DNA from: JBHYDC01 sp051861205
GTDB taxonomy: Bacteria; Pseudomonadota; Alphaproteobacteria; Rhizobiales; Pleomorphomonadaceae
Length of the DNA stretch: 64,000 nt
Direction of reading: 5' to 3'
Assembly (NCBI GenBank): GCA_051861205.1
Contig: JBHYDC010000002.1
Span: forward strand, 186,001 to 250,000
Shown here piece by piece: positions 17,273 to 25,457 of this stretch. Below the pieces are notes generated by a model. That model was given only the letters and a program-made list of their open reading frames with translations. It was not told the DNA's origin and did no database searches. The stretch's first letter is position 1; every line of letters begins with the position of its first letter. The translations under genes and the position numbers were made by a program.

Positions 17273-17863
17273 ATGCGCTCTCGTTTTTCCGATCCGGAAA
17301 CGGTTCCAGCCGCCGCCCCGACGCCGCGCGAAGGCGGTCCGACGTTTTCGCTGCGCGCTCGCGGTGGGCGGCTCCTCTGGACGATCGCCTGGATCGCGCT
17401 CGCGGCTTGGACGCCGCCGGCGATGCGGGGCTGGCGGCGCGGGCTGCTGCGCCTGTTCGGAGCGCGGCTGCATGACACCGCGATCATAAGGTCGAGCGCC
17501 CGGATCTGGTGGCCGGCCAACCTGACGATGGACGCGCATGCATCGCTGGGGCCGGGCGCGATTTGCTACAACGTGGCGCCGGTGACGATCGGCGAATACG
17601 CGATCGTGTCGCAGCGCGCGCATCTCTGCGCGGCCGGTCATGATGTGGACGATCCGGCGTTTCCGCTGGTGGCGCGGCCGATCGCGATCGGGCGGCACGG
17701 CTGGGTGGCGGCCGAAGCCTTTGTCGGGCCCGGCGTGACGGTGGCCGAAGGTGCGGTGCTCGGCGCGCGGGGCGTGGCGATGCGCGCCCTAGAGCCGTGG
17801 ACGATCTACGCCGGCAATCCGGCTAAGCCGCTGAGGGCCCGGCGCCGGAACGGCGCGACTTAA
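17273..17863 (+). CDS. WcaF-like hexapeptide acetyltransferase
   Basis: A 196-residue left-handed beta-helix acyltransferase similar to the colanic acid enzyme WcaF. A hydrophobic segment LWTIAWIALAAWTPPAMRGWRRGLLRLFGA (about 34-64) precedes the hexapeptide coil: NLTMDAHASLGPGAICYNVAPVTIGEYAIVSQRAHLCAAGHD, then IGRHGWVAAEAFVGPGVTVAEGAVLGARGV and the closing YAGNPAKPLR. The His in AGHD is the usual catalytic base. It probably O-acetylates a sugar of the repeat unit using acetyl-CoA. It is the last gene of this rightward operon and is followed by a tandem repeat. Confidence 0.88.
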   Translation: MRSRFSDPETVPAAAPTPREGGPTFSLRARGGRLLWTIAWIALAAWTPPAMRGWRRGLLRLFGARLHDTAIIRSSARIWWPANLTMDAHASLGPGAICYNVAPVTIGEYAIVSQRAHLCAAGHDVDDPAFPLVARPIAIGRHGWVAAEAFVGPGVTVAEGAVLGARGVAMRALEPWTIYAGNPAKPLRARRRNGAT

Positions 17864-17912
17864 AAGTGACGCCGGATGGCGCGATGAGGAAGTGACGCCG
17901 GAACGGCGCTGT
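17842..17912. repeat. 26-bp tandem repeat with GCGCC hairpins
   Basis: Nearly three copies of a 26-base unit whose core is CGCCGGAACGGCGC; AAGTGACGCCGGA recurs exactly at 17864-17876 and 17890-17902. Each unit contains a GCGCC/GGCGC dyad. The array covers the end of the acetyltransferase gene and the gap before the convergent glycosyltransferase gene, so it may act as a two-way transcription end, although no T-run follows. Confidence 0.6.
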
Positions 17913-17943
17913 AACCGCTTAGCCATTCCTGCTCGAAGCTTGC

Positions 17944-19149
17944 TCAAACCGGGACCATCGGCGATCCGGCGCGCGCCTGCGACGAGCCGGAGGGCGTGTG
18001 GCGGCGGTAGGCGTCGAGCGCCAGGGCGGCGACATTCGGCCAGAGGAAGCGGCGGCGGACCAGGGCCGCCCCGTTGCGCCCCATTTCGCTTGCGCGGCCG
18101 GGATAGTCGAGGAGGAGGGCGAGGGCCTCCGCAACGGCGGCCGGGTCGAGGTCGACAATGAAACCGGCGTCCGCCTCGCCGACCTCCGGGAAATGGCAGG
18201 CCTTGGTGATCACCACCGGGCAGCCGCTGGCAAGCGCCTCAGTGATAGCGACGCTGAAACCCTCCTGCCGGCTCGGCAGGCAGAAGGCAGCCGCGTCGTT
18301 AAGGGCGGCGAGCTTGGTCGCCCCGAAAATCGATCCGACCTGATGGACCCGGCTTGAAACTCCATGACGGCGGATCTGCCCCGCGAACGCCACCTCGGCG
18401 CCGGCATCCGGCCCGGCGACGACGAGATCGACGCCGGGACAGCGGACGGCAACGCGGGCGAAGGCGTCGGCGAGGATGTCGAGACCCTTTTTGGTGTGCA
18501 GCCTGGAGAGGAATAGCACGAACGGCCGGTTGCCGAGAGCGGGCACGGTCTTGCGGAAGGAGCCAGGCTCGGGGCGAGGCTCCAGTTCCTCAAGGAAAAT
18601 GCCGTTGGGAATGACGGCGACGGGGGCTGCAAGGCCGAGGGGCGCCATCAGATCGGCCTCGTCGCGGTTGAGGGCATGGATGAAGGCGGCGCGGTCCAGC
18701 ATGCGGCGATAGCCGAGCGCGAGCGCGAGGCGCTTTTTCCAGGATTTCTGCGCAAGGCTCCAAGGATCGAGCATGCCGTGCGGACAGACGCAGTAGGGTA
18801 TGCCCGCCGCTTCGGCCGAGAGCGCCGCAAGCCGCAAGATGGGTTCCCAAACGCCGTGGATATGGACGAAATCGGCCCCGTTCAGAACCGTGGCGAGCGC
18901 TGATCGCGCCTCGCGTCCGAACAAGCGCTCGGCGCGGCCGGGCGGATGGAGGAGGTGCCAGCGCACCGTGCCGAGGCCCGGAACGCGGCTCGCGGCGTCG
19001 AGCGCGCGCCGTTCGGGGCCATGGTCGCGGTAGCTCACGATCCGCACGTCATGGCCAAGCGCGCCTTCGGCCGCGGCAAGGCGCACGACGCAGGCTTGTG
19101 GGCCGCCCTTGGCGGGGTCGAGCGTGGCGATGACGTGGACGATTTTCAT
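17944..19149 (-). CDS. Glycosyltransferase family 4
   Basis: A 401-residue GT-B enzyme. N-terminal MKIVHVIATLDPAKGGPQACV is the glycine-rich acceptor-side loop; IHGVWEPILRLAAL and CVCPHGMLDPWSL are typical of GT4 members of EPS clusters; the donor side shows VLFLSRLHTKKGLDIL, AGPDAGAEVAF and PSRQEGFSVAITEALASGCPVVITKACHFPEV with the paired glutamates. It lies in a leftward three-gene set of GT4 genes; the gene upstream ends only 20 bases before it. Donor and linkage cannot be deduced. Confidence 0.9.
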   Translation of the reverse strand: MKIVHVIATLDPAKGGPQACVVRLAAAEGALGHDVRIVSYRDHGPERRALDAASRVPGLGTVRWHLLHPPGRAERLFGREARSALATVLNGADFVHIHGVWEPILRLAALSAEAAGIPYCVCPHGMLDPWSLAQKSWKKRLALALGYRRMLDRAAFIHALNRDEADLMAPLGLAAPVAVIPNGIFLEELEPRPEPGSFRKTVPALGNRPFVLFLSRLHTKKGLDILADAFARVAVRCPGVDLVVAGPDAGAEVAFAGQIRRHGVSSRVHQVGSIFGATKLAALNDAAAFCLPSRQEGFSVAITEALASGCPVVITKACHFPEVGEADAGFIVDLDPAAVAEALALLLDYPGRASEMGRNGAALVRRRFLWPNVAALALDAYRRHTPSGSSQARAGSPMVPV

Positions 19150-19168
19150 GATAACGGCCTTTGAAGGC

Positions 19169-19218
19169 TTAGAGCGTTTCCTCGTCCCTCAACCGGCTTT
19201 CCCTTGACGGGGAAGCGC
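19169..19218. repeat. Dispersed AGAGCG-type palindromic repeat, copy 3
   Basis: Starts TTAGAGCGTTTCCTCG and continues to ACGGGGAAGCGCTCAAG. The leading TTA is the stop codon of the leftward glycosyltransferase gene, so this copy encodes the last residues of that protein. Confidence 0.55.
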
Positions 19219-20443
19219 TCAAGGGCTGGCCGGGGACCGTGGCGAGCGCGGCAAGAAGGCGCGCTCCGTAGCGCTCGACGGTGAAATCGGCGGCGCGGCT
19301 GACGGCGGCCTCCGACATTCGCCGGCGCAAATCCGGGTCGGCGAGCCGGTGGGCGGCCTCGACGATGGCCGAGGGATCACGGATCGGCACGATGAAACCT
19401 TCGATGCCGTCACGCACCACGCTGCCGGTGTTTTCGGTCGTGATCACGGGAAGACCCGCGCCAAGCGCCTCATAGGTGGCGGTCGCGGATCCTTCGCAAA
19501 GGGAGGGCAGCAGGAACACGTCGGCCCAAGCGAATTGCTCGCGCATCTCGGAACGCGGGATCGGCCCTGTCAGCTCCACGGCCTCGGCGATGCGGCTTCG
19601 CACGGCCGGGGAAAGATGGCTGGAGCCGACCATGCGCACGGTGGTGCTCGGACCGAGGCGGCGGGCGGCTTCGACCACATAGGGCGAGCCCTTGCGCAGG
19701 CCGACCTGGCCGACGGTGAGGATGCGGATCGGTCCGTCGCGGTGGCGCCGGTCCGGGACGGCGAAGCGGGCATCGACGCCATAGGGCACGAGGGCGCAGC
19801 GGGCGGGATCGGCGCCGCTGGCGATCAGGGTGCTACGCACGAAATCCGACGGGCATAAAATGAGATCGGCAAGCGCCCATTCGCCGCGCTCCCGGTCGGC
19901 GAAGGCGACCGCGAACGGGTTCTTGGCGGCGCGGTCCTCCCATTGCGGGAAACGCTGCTGCTCTTCGGCGAGAAGCTGTTCGACGACGTCGCGCGGCGCG
20001 ATCATCTGTTCGAGGACGGTGAAGAGCCCGGCGGCCTTGGCGGCGGCGAGCTGTTCGAGGGCGTCGCCGCTGAAGGCGTAGAGCCCGGCGGCGCCGTGGA
20101 AACCGGCCCGCGCGACGCGCTCGGAAAAGCCGCGTCCGGCCCAGATCGCGTTGCGCGTTTCGGTCTCCGGCCCCCGCCCGGCGAGGCGGCGGACGGCGGA
20201 GTGGAGGCCGAAGCTGGAAAAGGCCGTGACGCGGTTCATGGGAATGCCGGTCGGCCGGCGGCCGATGAGGCGCTTCACGGCATTCGGCAAAAGACCCGCC
20301 GGGATCTGATCCAAAAGGCGCGGCCAGCCCTTGGTGGCGCAGATGTCGGTGTAGAAATGCGCAAGCCGGCCGTTGGCGGCAAGGATGCGCGGGACGGCGT
20401 AATGCATGCGCGCGCCGAGCTGGCTGACCACGATCTTCGACAT
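19169..20443 (-). CDS. Glycosyltransferase family 4
   Basis: A 424-residue GT-B enzyme. The N-terminus MSKIVVSQLGARMHYAVPRILAANGRLAHFYTDICAT is typical of a GT4 subgroup found in cyanobacterial and rhizobial EPS clusters. Donor-domain marks are RILTVGQVGLRKGSPYVVEA, VRMVGSSHLSP and LLPSLCEGSATATYEALGAGLPVITTENTGSVV. The ATG at 20443 has a good GAGGTG binding site seven bases upstream; the open frame extending to 20596 overlaps the next gene and is not needed. The C-terminal tail of roughly 15 residues and its TAA come from a dispersed repeat. Confidence 0.88.
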   Translation of the reverse strand: MSKIVVSQLGARMHYAVPRILAANGRLAHFYTDICATKGWPRLLDQIPAGLLPNAVKRLIGRRPTGIPMNRVTAFSSFGLHSAVRRLAGRGPETETRNAIWAGRGFSERVARAGFHGAAGLYAFSGDALEQLAAAKAAGLFTVLEQMIAPRDVVEQLLAEEQQRFPQWEDRAAKNPFAVAFADRERGEWALADLILCPSDFVRSTLIASGADPARCALVPYGVDARFAVPDRRHRDGPIRILTVGQVGLRKGSPYVVEAARRLGPSTTVRMVGSSHLSPAVRSRIAEAVELTGPIPRSEMREQFAWADVFLLPSLCEGSATATYEALGAGLPVITTENTGSVVRDGIEGFIVPIRDPSAIVEAAHRLADPDLRRRMSEAAVSRAADFTVERYGARLLAALATVPGQPLSASPSRESRLRDEETL

Positions 20444-20447
20444 GGCA

Positions 20448-21716
20448 TCACCTCGGCGCGGGAACGGCGGCCGGTTCGGCGGCGGAATGGGGCGTGGGAT
20501 CGACGGCGCGGCGGGTGCCGAGAAGGCGGCTCCAACTCTCGACGCCGTGCTGTTCGGTGAGGGCCCGTTCGAAGAATACGCGGGCGTTGCGGCCAAGCTC
20601 GGCGGTTGTCGCGGGGTCGGCGGCGAGGCGCTCGATCAGGGCGGCAAGGCCTGCGCCGTCGCCGATGGAGACCGTGCGGCCGCAGGTGCCGGCTTTCACC
20701 AGACGCGCGATTTCGCCGTCGGGATCGCCGACGAAGACGGTAGGGCGTCCGGCGGCGGCGATGCCGTAGAATTTGCTCGGGATGATGTAGGGCTCCATCG
20801 TCGGTATCAGCGAGACGAGATGAACGTCGGCGGCGGCAAGCGAATCGGCGAGGCGTTCGCGCGGTTGCAGCGGCTTCAGGACGAAGTTGGGGAGGCCGCG
20901 CCGGGCAATCTCCGCCTCGACCTCGGCGCGCCGGTAGCCCGAACCGACGAGAAGAAAGACGATGTCCGTCCGGTTCTTGAGGCGGGCGGCGGCGTCCAGC
21001 ATCGTGCCGAAATCATGGGAGCGGCCGAGATTGCCGGAATAGCCGACGACGAATTTGCCCGAGAGCCCCCATTCGGCGCGAAGCTGCGACTGCTCCGGCG
21101 GCTTGGGGCGGATCGCCTCGCCGTCGGACCAAGGGGCAAGGACGGCGAGGCTGGAAATGGGAATGCCGCGCGCGGCCATATGGTCCGCCATCCGGCTTGT
21201 CAGCGCCACATTCCAGCGGGCGGCTTTTAGCGACGCATCGCGCAGCGCCAAAAGGAGCCGGGCGGTGAGGCTGCCGGGACGGATGAGACCGGCGTCGATC
21301 GCCACCTCGGGATAGACGTCCATCAGCCAGTTCACCAGCGTGCCACGCGTGAAGAACAGCGCGAGCGCGGCCGTCGTGGACATCATCGGTGGGTCGGTAC
21401 AGACGACGCAGATATCGCGGCGGCGGGTGTGGAAGAGAAGCCACAGGAAGGCGCTGAGGTGGAAGGTGAGGTAATCGAGCGGCCGTCCAAGGCGTGAGGC
21501 GCGGCCGAACCGGGTGGACCAGAGCCGGTGCACGCTCACATCCGCGATGGTTTCGCGGGCCGCAAGCACCGTCGAAGCGTCGCCGTGGAGCGTGCGGGCG
21601 GCGAGCGCGTGCACCGCTGTGCCTTCGGCGGCGAGCGCACTGGCAAGGCTCGTGACCACACGGGCGGTGGCCGCCTCGTCCGGGTAGAAATAGCGATTGA
21701 TGAAAATGATCCGCAT
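20448..21716 (-). CDS. Glycosyltransferase family 4, WbuB-like
   Basis: A 422-residue GT-B enzyme starting MRIIFINRYFYPDEAATARV, the opening of the WbuB/WcaI-like GT4 group. It contains a hydrophobic patch LDYLTFHLSAFLWLLFHTRR suggesting membrane contact, CTDPPMMSTTAALALFF, the donor-domain block FVVGYSGNLGRSHDFGTML, and FLLVGSGYRRAE. The usual second glutamate region is FYGIAAAGRPTVFVGDPDGEIARLV. The gene downstream starts four bases after its stop. It is the first gene of the leftward set and is divergent from gmd. I chose the inner ATG, preceded by a G-rich binding site. Confidence 0.9.
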   Translation of the reverse strand: MRIIFINRYFYPDEAATARVVTSLASALAAEGTAVHALAARTLHGDASTVLAARETIADVSVHRLWSTRFGRASRLGRPLDYLTFHLSAFLWLLFHTRRRDICVVCTDPPMMSTTAALALFFTRGTLVNWLMDVYPEVAIDAGLIRPGSLTARLLLALRDASLKAARWNVALTSRMADHMAARGIPISSLAVLAPWSDGEAIRPKPPEQSQLRAEWGLSGKFVVGYSGNLGRSHDFGTMLDAAARLKNRTDIVFLLVGSGYRRAEVEAEIARRGLPNFVLKPLQPRERLADSLAAADVHLVSLIPTMEPYIIPSKFYGIAAAGRPTVFVGDPDGEIARLVKAGTCGRTVSIGDGAGLAALIERLAADPATTAELGRNARVFFERALTEQHGVESWSRLLGTRRAVDPTPHSAAEPAAVPAPR

Positions 21717-22009
21717 AAATTCATGCCCCCGCATGCTTGGCGCCGTCAGGGTCGGGCGGGGGCTGGCCTCAGACAAGCTGTCCGGAGAGGGTAAGGCGCT
21801 ACCCCCTGGCTTTTGCCGGTTCGCCCCAAATGGCCACCGCGTTCGGGCAGAGGGGCGAGACGCGGCCCGCCTGAGACGCGGGGCGAGGCAATCGCACGCC
21901 TTGGTCGGCTGATTGAGGCCGGGCGCCGACCGAATGGGCGTCTGCCGCCGGGCTGTCCCGATCCACCATTCTGCCGACAGATGAACGGCACATTTGGTTG
22001 GAGTCGCAC

Positions 22010-23080
22010 ATGCCCGAGAAAGTTGCCTTGATCGTCGGTGTAACCGGACAGGACGGGGCGTATCTCGCCGATTTTCTGCTCTCGAAGAATTATATCGTCC
22101 ACGGCGTGAAGCGGCGGTCTTCGTCGTTCAATACGGCGCGTGTCGATCACCTCTACGACGATCCGCACACCAAGGGCACCCGCTTCCATCTCCACTACGG
22201 CGACCTGACGGATGCGACGAACCTGATCCGGATCGTTCAGCAGACCCAGCCGAACGAGATCTATAATCTCGGCGCACAGAGCCACGTGCAGGTGAGTTTC
22301 GAAACACCCGAATACACCGCCAATTCCGATGCCCTCGGCACGCTGCGCCTGCTTGAGGCGGTTCGCATCCTCGGCCTCAACAACCGGTGCCGGTTCTATC
22401 AGGCCTCGACATCGGAGCTGTTCGGCATCGCCCAGACGATCCCGCAGACCGAGCGGACCCCCTTCCGGCCGCGCAGCCCCTATGGCGCGGCCAAGCTCTA
22501 TGCCCATTGGATCACGGTCAATTACCGCGAAGCCTACGGGCTCCATGCCTCGAACGGGATCCTGTTCAACCACGAGAGCCCGCTTCGCGGCGAGACCTTC
22601 GTGACGCGCAAGATCACGCGCGGCGCGGCGGCGATCAGCTACGGGCTACAGTCGAAGATCTACCTCGGCAATCTCGATGCCCGGCGCGATTGGGGCCATG
22701 CGCGCGATTACACCCGCGGCATGTGGCAGATCCTCCAGCAGGAGGTGCCGGACGACTATGTGCTTGCGACCGGCGAGAGCCACACCGTGCGCGAGTTCTG
22801 CGAGATCGCGTTCAAACACACCGGCAGAGGGTTGGAATGGAAGGGCCGGGGCGTGAACGAGCGCGGCCTTGATGCGGCGACGGGCGAAACGCTGATCGAG
22901 ATCGATCCGCGCTACTTCCGCCCCACGGAGGTCGACACGCTGCTCGGCGATGCGACCAAGGCCAGGACCAAGTTCGGGTGGGTGCCCAAGACCGACTTCG
23001 CCGGTCTTGTCGCTGAAATGGTCGAGCATGATCTGGCCAACATCATGAAGGAGGCGGGGCGGAATGACCGGTATGAATGA
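22010..23080 (+). CDS. gmd: GDP-mannose 4,6-dehydratase
   Basis: A 356-residue short-chain dehydrogenase-type enzyme converting GDP-D-mannose to GDP-4-keto-6-deoxymannose, the first step towards GDP-L-fucose. The NADP-binding GVTGQDGAYLADFLL is at about 11-25, the RRSSSFNTAR loop near 39-48, the catalytic STSEL(F) and PYGAAKLYAHW motif (Tyr and Lys) near 134-170, and NHESPLRGETFVTRKITR near 188-205. Length and motifs are canonical. A GGAG sequence lies seven bases before the ATG. It overlaps fcl by 17 bases, so the two are cotranscribed. Confidence 0.97.
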   Translation: MPEKVALIVGVTGQDGAYLADFLLSKNYIVHGVKRRSSSFNTARVDHLYDDPHTKGTRFHLHYGDLTDATNLIRIVQQTQPNEIYNLGAQSHVQVSFETPEYTANSDALGTLRLLEAVRILGLNNRCRFYQASTSELFGIAQTIPQTERTPFRPRSPYGAAKLYAHWITVNYREAYGLHASNGILFNHESPLRGETFVTRKITRGAAAISYGLQSKIYLGNLDARRDWGHARDYTRGMWQILQQEVPDDYVLATGESHTVREFCEIAFKHTGRGLEWKGRGVNERGLDAATGETLIEIDPRYFRPTEVDTLLGDATKARTKFGWVPKTDFAGLVAEMVEHDLANIMKEAGRNDRYE

Positions 23081-24032
23081 GCGTTTTGCGCTTTGCGGGC
23101 GGCGTATTTGGGTAGCCGGACATACCGGCATGGTGGGATCGGCGCTGGTGCGGCGTTTGGAGGGAACCGGGTGCCGGCTGTTGACGGTGGGCCGGGGGGA
23201 TGTGGATCTGCGCCGTCAGTCCGAGGTCGAGGCTTGGATGGCGGCCGCCCGGCCAGAGGCGATCGTGATCGCGGCGGCGAAAGTGGGCGGCATTCTGGCG
23301 AATGCGACGCATCCGGCGAGCTTCCTCTACGACAACATGATGATTGCCTCCAACATCATCCACGCGGCCCATGAAAACGGCGTGGAACGGCTGTTGTTCT
23401 TGGGGTCGAGCTGCATCTATCCCAGGCACGCGCCGCAGCCGATGGCTGAGGCAAGCCTTCTAACGGGTTCGTTGGAGCCGACCAACGAAGCCTATGCGAT
23501 CGCCAAGATCGCCAGTCTGAAATACGCTCACGCGATCGCGCATGAGTTCGGTCGCCGCTATTTCACGGCGATGCCGACCAATCTCTACGGAATCGGGGAC
23601 AACTACGACCCGGGCGGCTCGCATGTGATCCCCGGCCTCATCCAGCGCATTGCCGCAGCCCACGTGCATGGCGCGTCCAGTGTGACGATCTGGGGTTCGG
23701 GCCGTCCGCTGCGCGAGTTCCTCTATGCCGACGATCTGGCTGACGCCTTGGTGTTTCTTTTGACCCATTATGACAGCATCGAGCCCGTCAACGTCGGGTC
23801 CGGCCAGGAAGTGTCGATCAAGGACTTGGCTGGCCTGATCGCGGAGGTCGTGGGCTACCAGGGCGGCTTCGTCTTCGACGAGAGCAAGCCCGACGGAACC
23901 CCGCGCAAGCTGCTCGACAACACCAAGCTCGCGGAGATGGGCTGGCGCCCGGCGACCGATATGAAAACGGGGCTGGCAGCCGCCTATGCGGATTGGCGTC
24001 GGCGGTTCCAGAGCAGGGCGACCGCCGCCTGA
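23064..24032 (+). CDS. fcl: GDP-L-fucose synthase
   Basis: A 322-residue bifunctional epimerase-reductase that turns GDP-4-keto-6-deoxymannose into GDP-L-fucose using NADPH. It shows WVAGHTGMVGSALVRRL (cofactor loop), FLGSSCIYPR with the catalytic serine, the active-site YAIAKIASLKYA (Tyr-x3-Lys) and the late GSGRPLREFLYADDLADA block typical of Fcl/WcaG. Together with gmd this provides GDP-fucose for one of the glycosyltransferases of the region. An alternative ATG nine bases downstream is possible. A strong hairpin terminator follows. Confidence 0.96.
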   Translation: MTGMNERFALCGRRIWVAGHTGMVGSALVRRLEGTGCRLLTVGRGDVDLRRQSEVEAWMAAARPEAIVIAAAKVGGILANATHPASFLYDNMMIASNIIHAAHENGVERLLFLGSSCIYPRHAPQPMAEASLLTGSLEPTNEAYAIAKIASLKYAHAIAHEFGRRYFTAMPTNLYGIGDNYDPGGSHVIPGLIQRIAAAHVHGASSVTIWGSGRPLREFLYADDLADALVFLLTHYDSIEPVNVGSGQEVSIKDLAGLIAEVVGYQGGFVFDESKPDGTPRKLLDNTKLAEMGWRPATDMKTGLAAAYADWRRRFQSRATAA

Positions 24033-24085
24033 GCGGCGTCTTGGGGTGGAATGCCTGAGCGGCTTTGGCCGGGTTTAATCCAAGA

Positions 24086-24114
24086 AAGGCCGGCGCCCCC
24101 CAAGCGCCGGCCTT
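24086..24114. terminator. Bidirectional hairpin terminator between fcl and the export gene
   Basis: AAGGCCGGCGC at 24086-24096 pairs perfectly with GCGCCGGCCTT at 24104-24114 around a seven-base loop. The 11-bp GC-rich stem lies between two convergent genes. T-runs are short on both sides, but the stem is strong. Confidence 0.75.
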
Positions 24115-24161
24115 CTGTCATTTCGCTGAACCTGTGTTCCGCGCTATCGCGCCTGCGGAGA

Positions 24162-25433
24162 CTAACCAGCCCCGGGGCGGTCAGCGGAGGCTTCGTCGGT
24201 CGGGCCGGTGAAGACGCGGCGGACCCTCAAGATGTCGCGCGGCTGGATTTCGGTGAGTTCGGCGATCGGGATTTCCCGGTGCTCGGCTCCGTCCTGCCGC
24301 ACCACGGAGAGGGCGATCGATCCACTGTCGCGGGGCGTTTCCGGGCGCTCGACGCCAAGCTCACCGAGGGTGCGCTGAAGGCTGGCGATCTTCTTGGCCG
24401 TGGCCGCGCTTTCAAGATCGAGGGTGCGCATCGCTTCGGCGATCTCGCTCTCGCGCGTGTGTTTCAACTCGGCCTTTTGATATTGGACTTCCAGCACACG
24501 CTGCTGGGCCCGGGCGAGAAAGGACCCAAGTTCCAAGCTGTTGCGCTTCATGGCGGAAACCTCGCGCTGGAGCGCCAGAAGCCGTGTCTTGGCGGTGACG
24601 CCGCGCTCTGTCAGGCCTTCGGCGATGTCGGTTTCCTGCTGGAGTGAATCGACCTCTTGCTTCTGCATGGCGATACCGGCCGTCAGCGCTTCGATCTCCT
24701 CGCGGAAACTGGCGACCTGGGCATCGAGCGCCGTGTTGCGGCCCTCGAAGATCGATTTGCGCAGCCGGAAGATCGTCTTTTCATTCTCCACGACCCGCTC
24801 GGCGGCAAGGGCGTCGATCGACGGCCCGGCGTCCGGCGTCGCGGGCGCGAAGGCGCTGCCGGTGGCTTCGGCGGTGAGGCGCGCGCGAATGGTTTCCTGA
24901 TTGAAGCGCTGGAGGCGCAGGTCGTAGAGTTGTTCCTCGGCCGCGATGATCTGGAGCGTTGGGTTCGCCGCCGCTGCGGCTTCGGTGCGGCGCCCGCCGC
25001 CGCCAAGCGCCACGAGTTCAAGCGCGATCATGCCCGGCCGGAATTGATATTGACCGGGTTTTTCCACATCGCCTACGACGAAGACCGGGGCATACTCCAC
25101 GACCTCGACGCTCGGCTCCGAGCCGGACGGGATGCGCCCGGCCAGCGCGCTGCGCAGTTTTTCGGCTATTGCAGCACTCGTCATCCCCGCGACGGAAATA
25201 CGTCCGGCCAGCGGAAAGTCGATCGTGCCTTCCGGTCCGACCTTGAACTGGCCCGACAACGCTTTCTGATTGAACACGGCAACCGCGAGCATATCTCCAG
25301 CACCGATGCGGTAGCCAGACGCAGCCGCCGCCGGTGCGACCGAGAGGAGGCCGGTCAGCACGGCGGCCGCGAGCCTGCGTTTCAGAGAAGATGGACGGCC
25401 TTGATGCAATGAAAGCTTGGAAACCGGGTTCAT
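24162..25433 (-). CDS. Polysaccharide export protein, ExoF/Wza-like
   Basis: A 423-residue periplasmic or outer-membrane polysaccharide export protein. A signal peptide covers about residues 1-38 (LKRRLAAAVLTGLLSVAPAAAA). The poly-export domain follows with YRIGAGDMLAVAVFNQ, VGPEGTIDFPLAGRISVAGMT, then an SLBB-like part with VFVVGDVEKPGQYQFRPGM. The C-terminal half (about 150-400) is mostly long coiled-coil helices. This arrangement is that of rhizobial ExoF rather than of E. coli Wza. There is no lipobox cysteine. It lies just downstream of the Wzc-like gene, 24 bases away, forming the export and length-control unit. Confidence 0.88.
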   Translation of the reverse strand: MNPVSKLSLHQGRPSSLKRRLAAAVLTGLLSVAPAAAASGYRIGAGDMLAVAVFNQKALSGQFKVGPEGTIDFPLAGRISVAGMTSAAIAEKLRSALAGRIPSGSEPSVEVVEYAPVFVVGDVEKPGQYQFRPGMIALELVALGGGGRRTEAAAAANPTLQIIAAEEQLYDLRLQRFNQETIRARLTAEATGSAFAPATPDAGPSIDALAAERVVENEKTIFRLRKSIFEGRNTALDAQVASFREEIEALTAGIAMQKQEVDSLQQETDIAEGLTERGVTAKTRLLALQREVSAMKRNSLELGSFLARAQQRVLEVQYQKAELKHTRESEIAEAMRTLDLESAATAKKIASLQRTLGELGVERPETPRDSGSIALSVVRQDGAEHREIPIAELTEIQPRDILRVRRVFTGPTDEASADRPGAG

Positions 25434-25457
25434 GAGGACCACCGAGTTTGAAAATTT

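Noticed and set aside
21717..22009. Short open frames on both strands between the WbuB-like gene and gmd
   Set aside because: None has a credible binding site or domain. The gap is better explained as a divergent promoter region.
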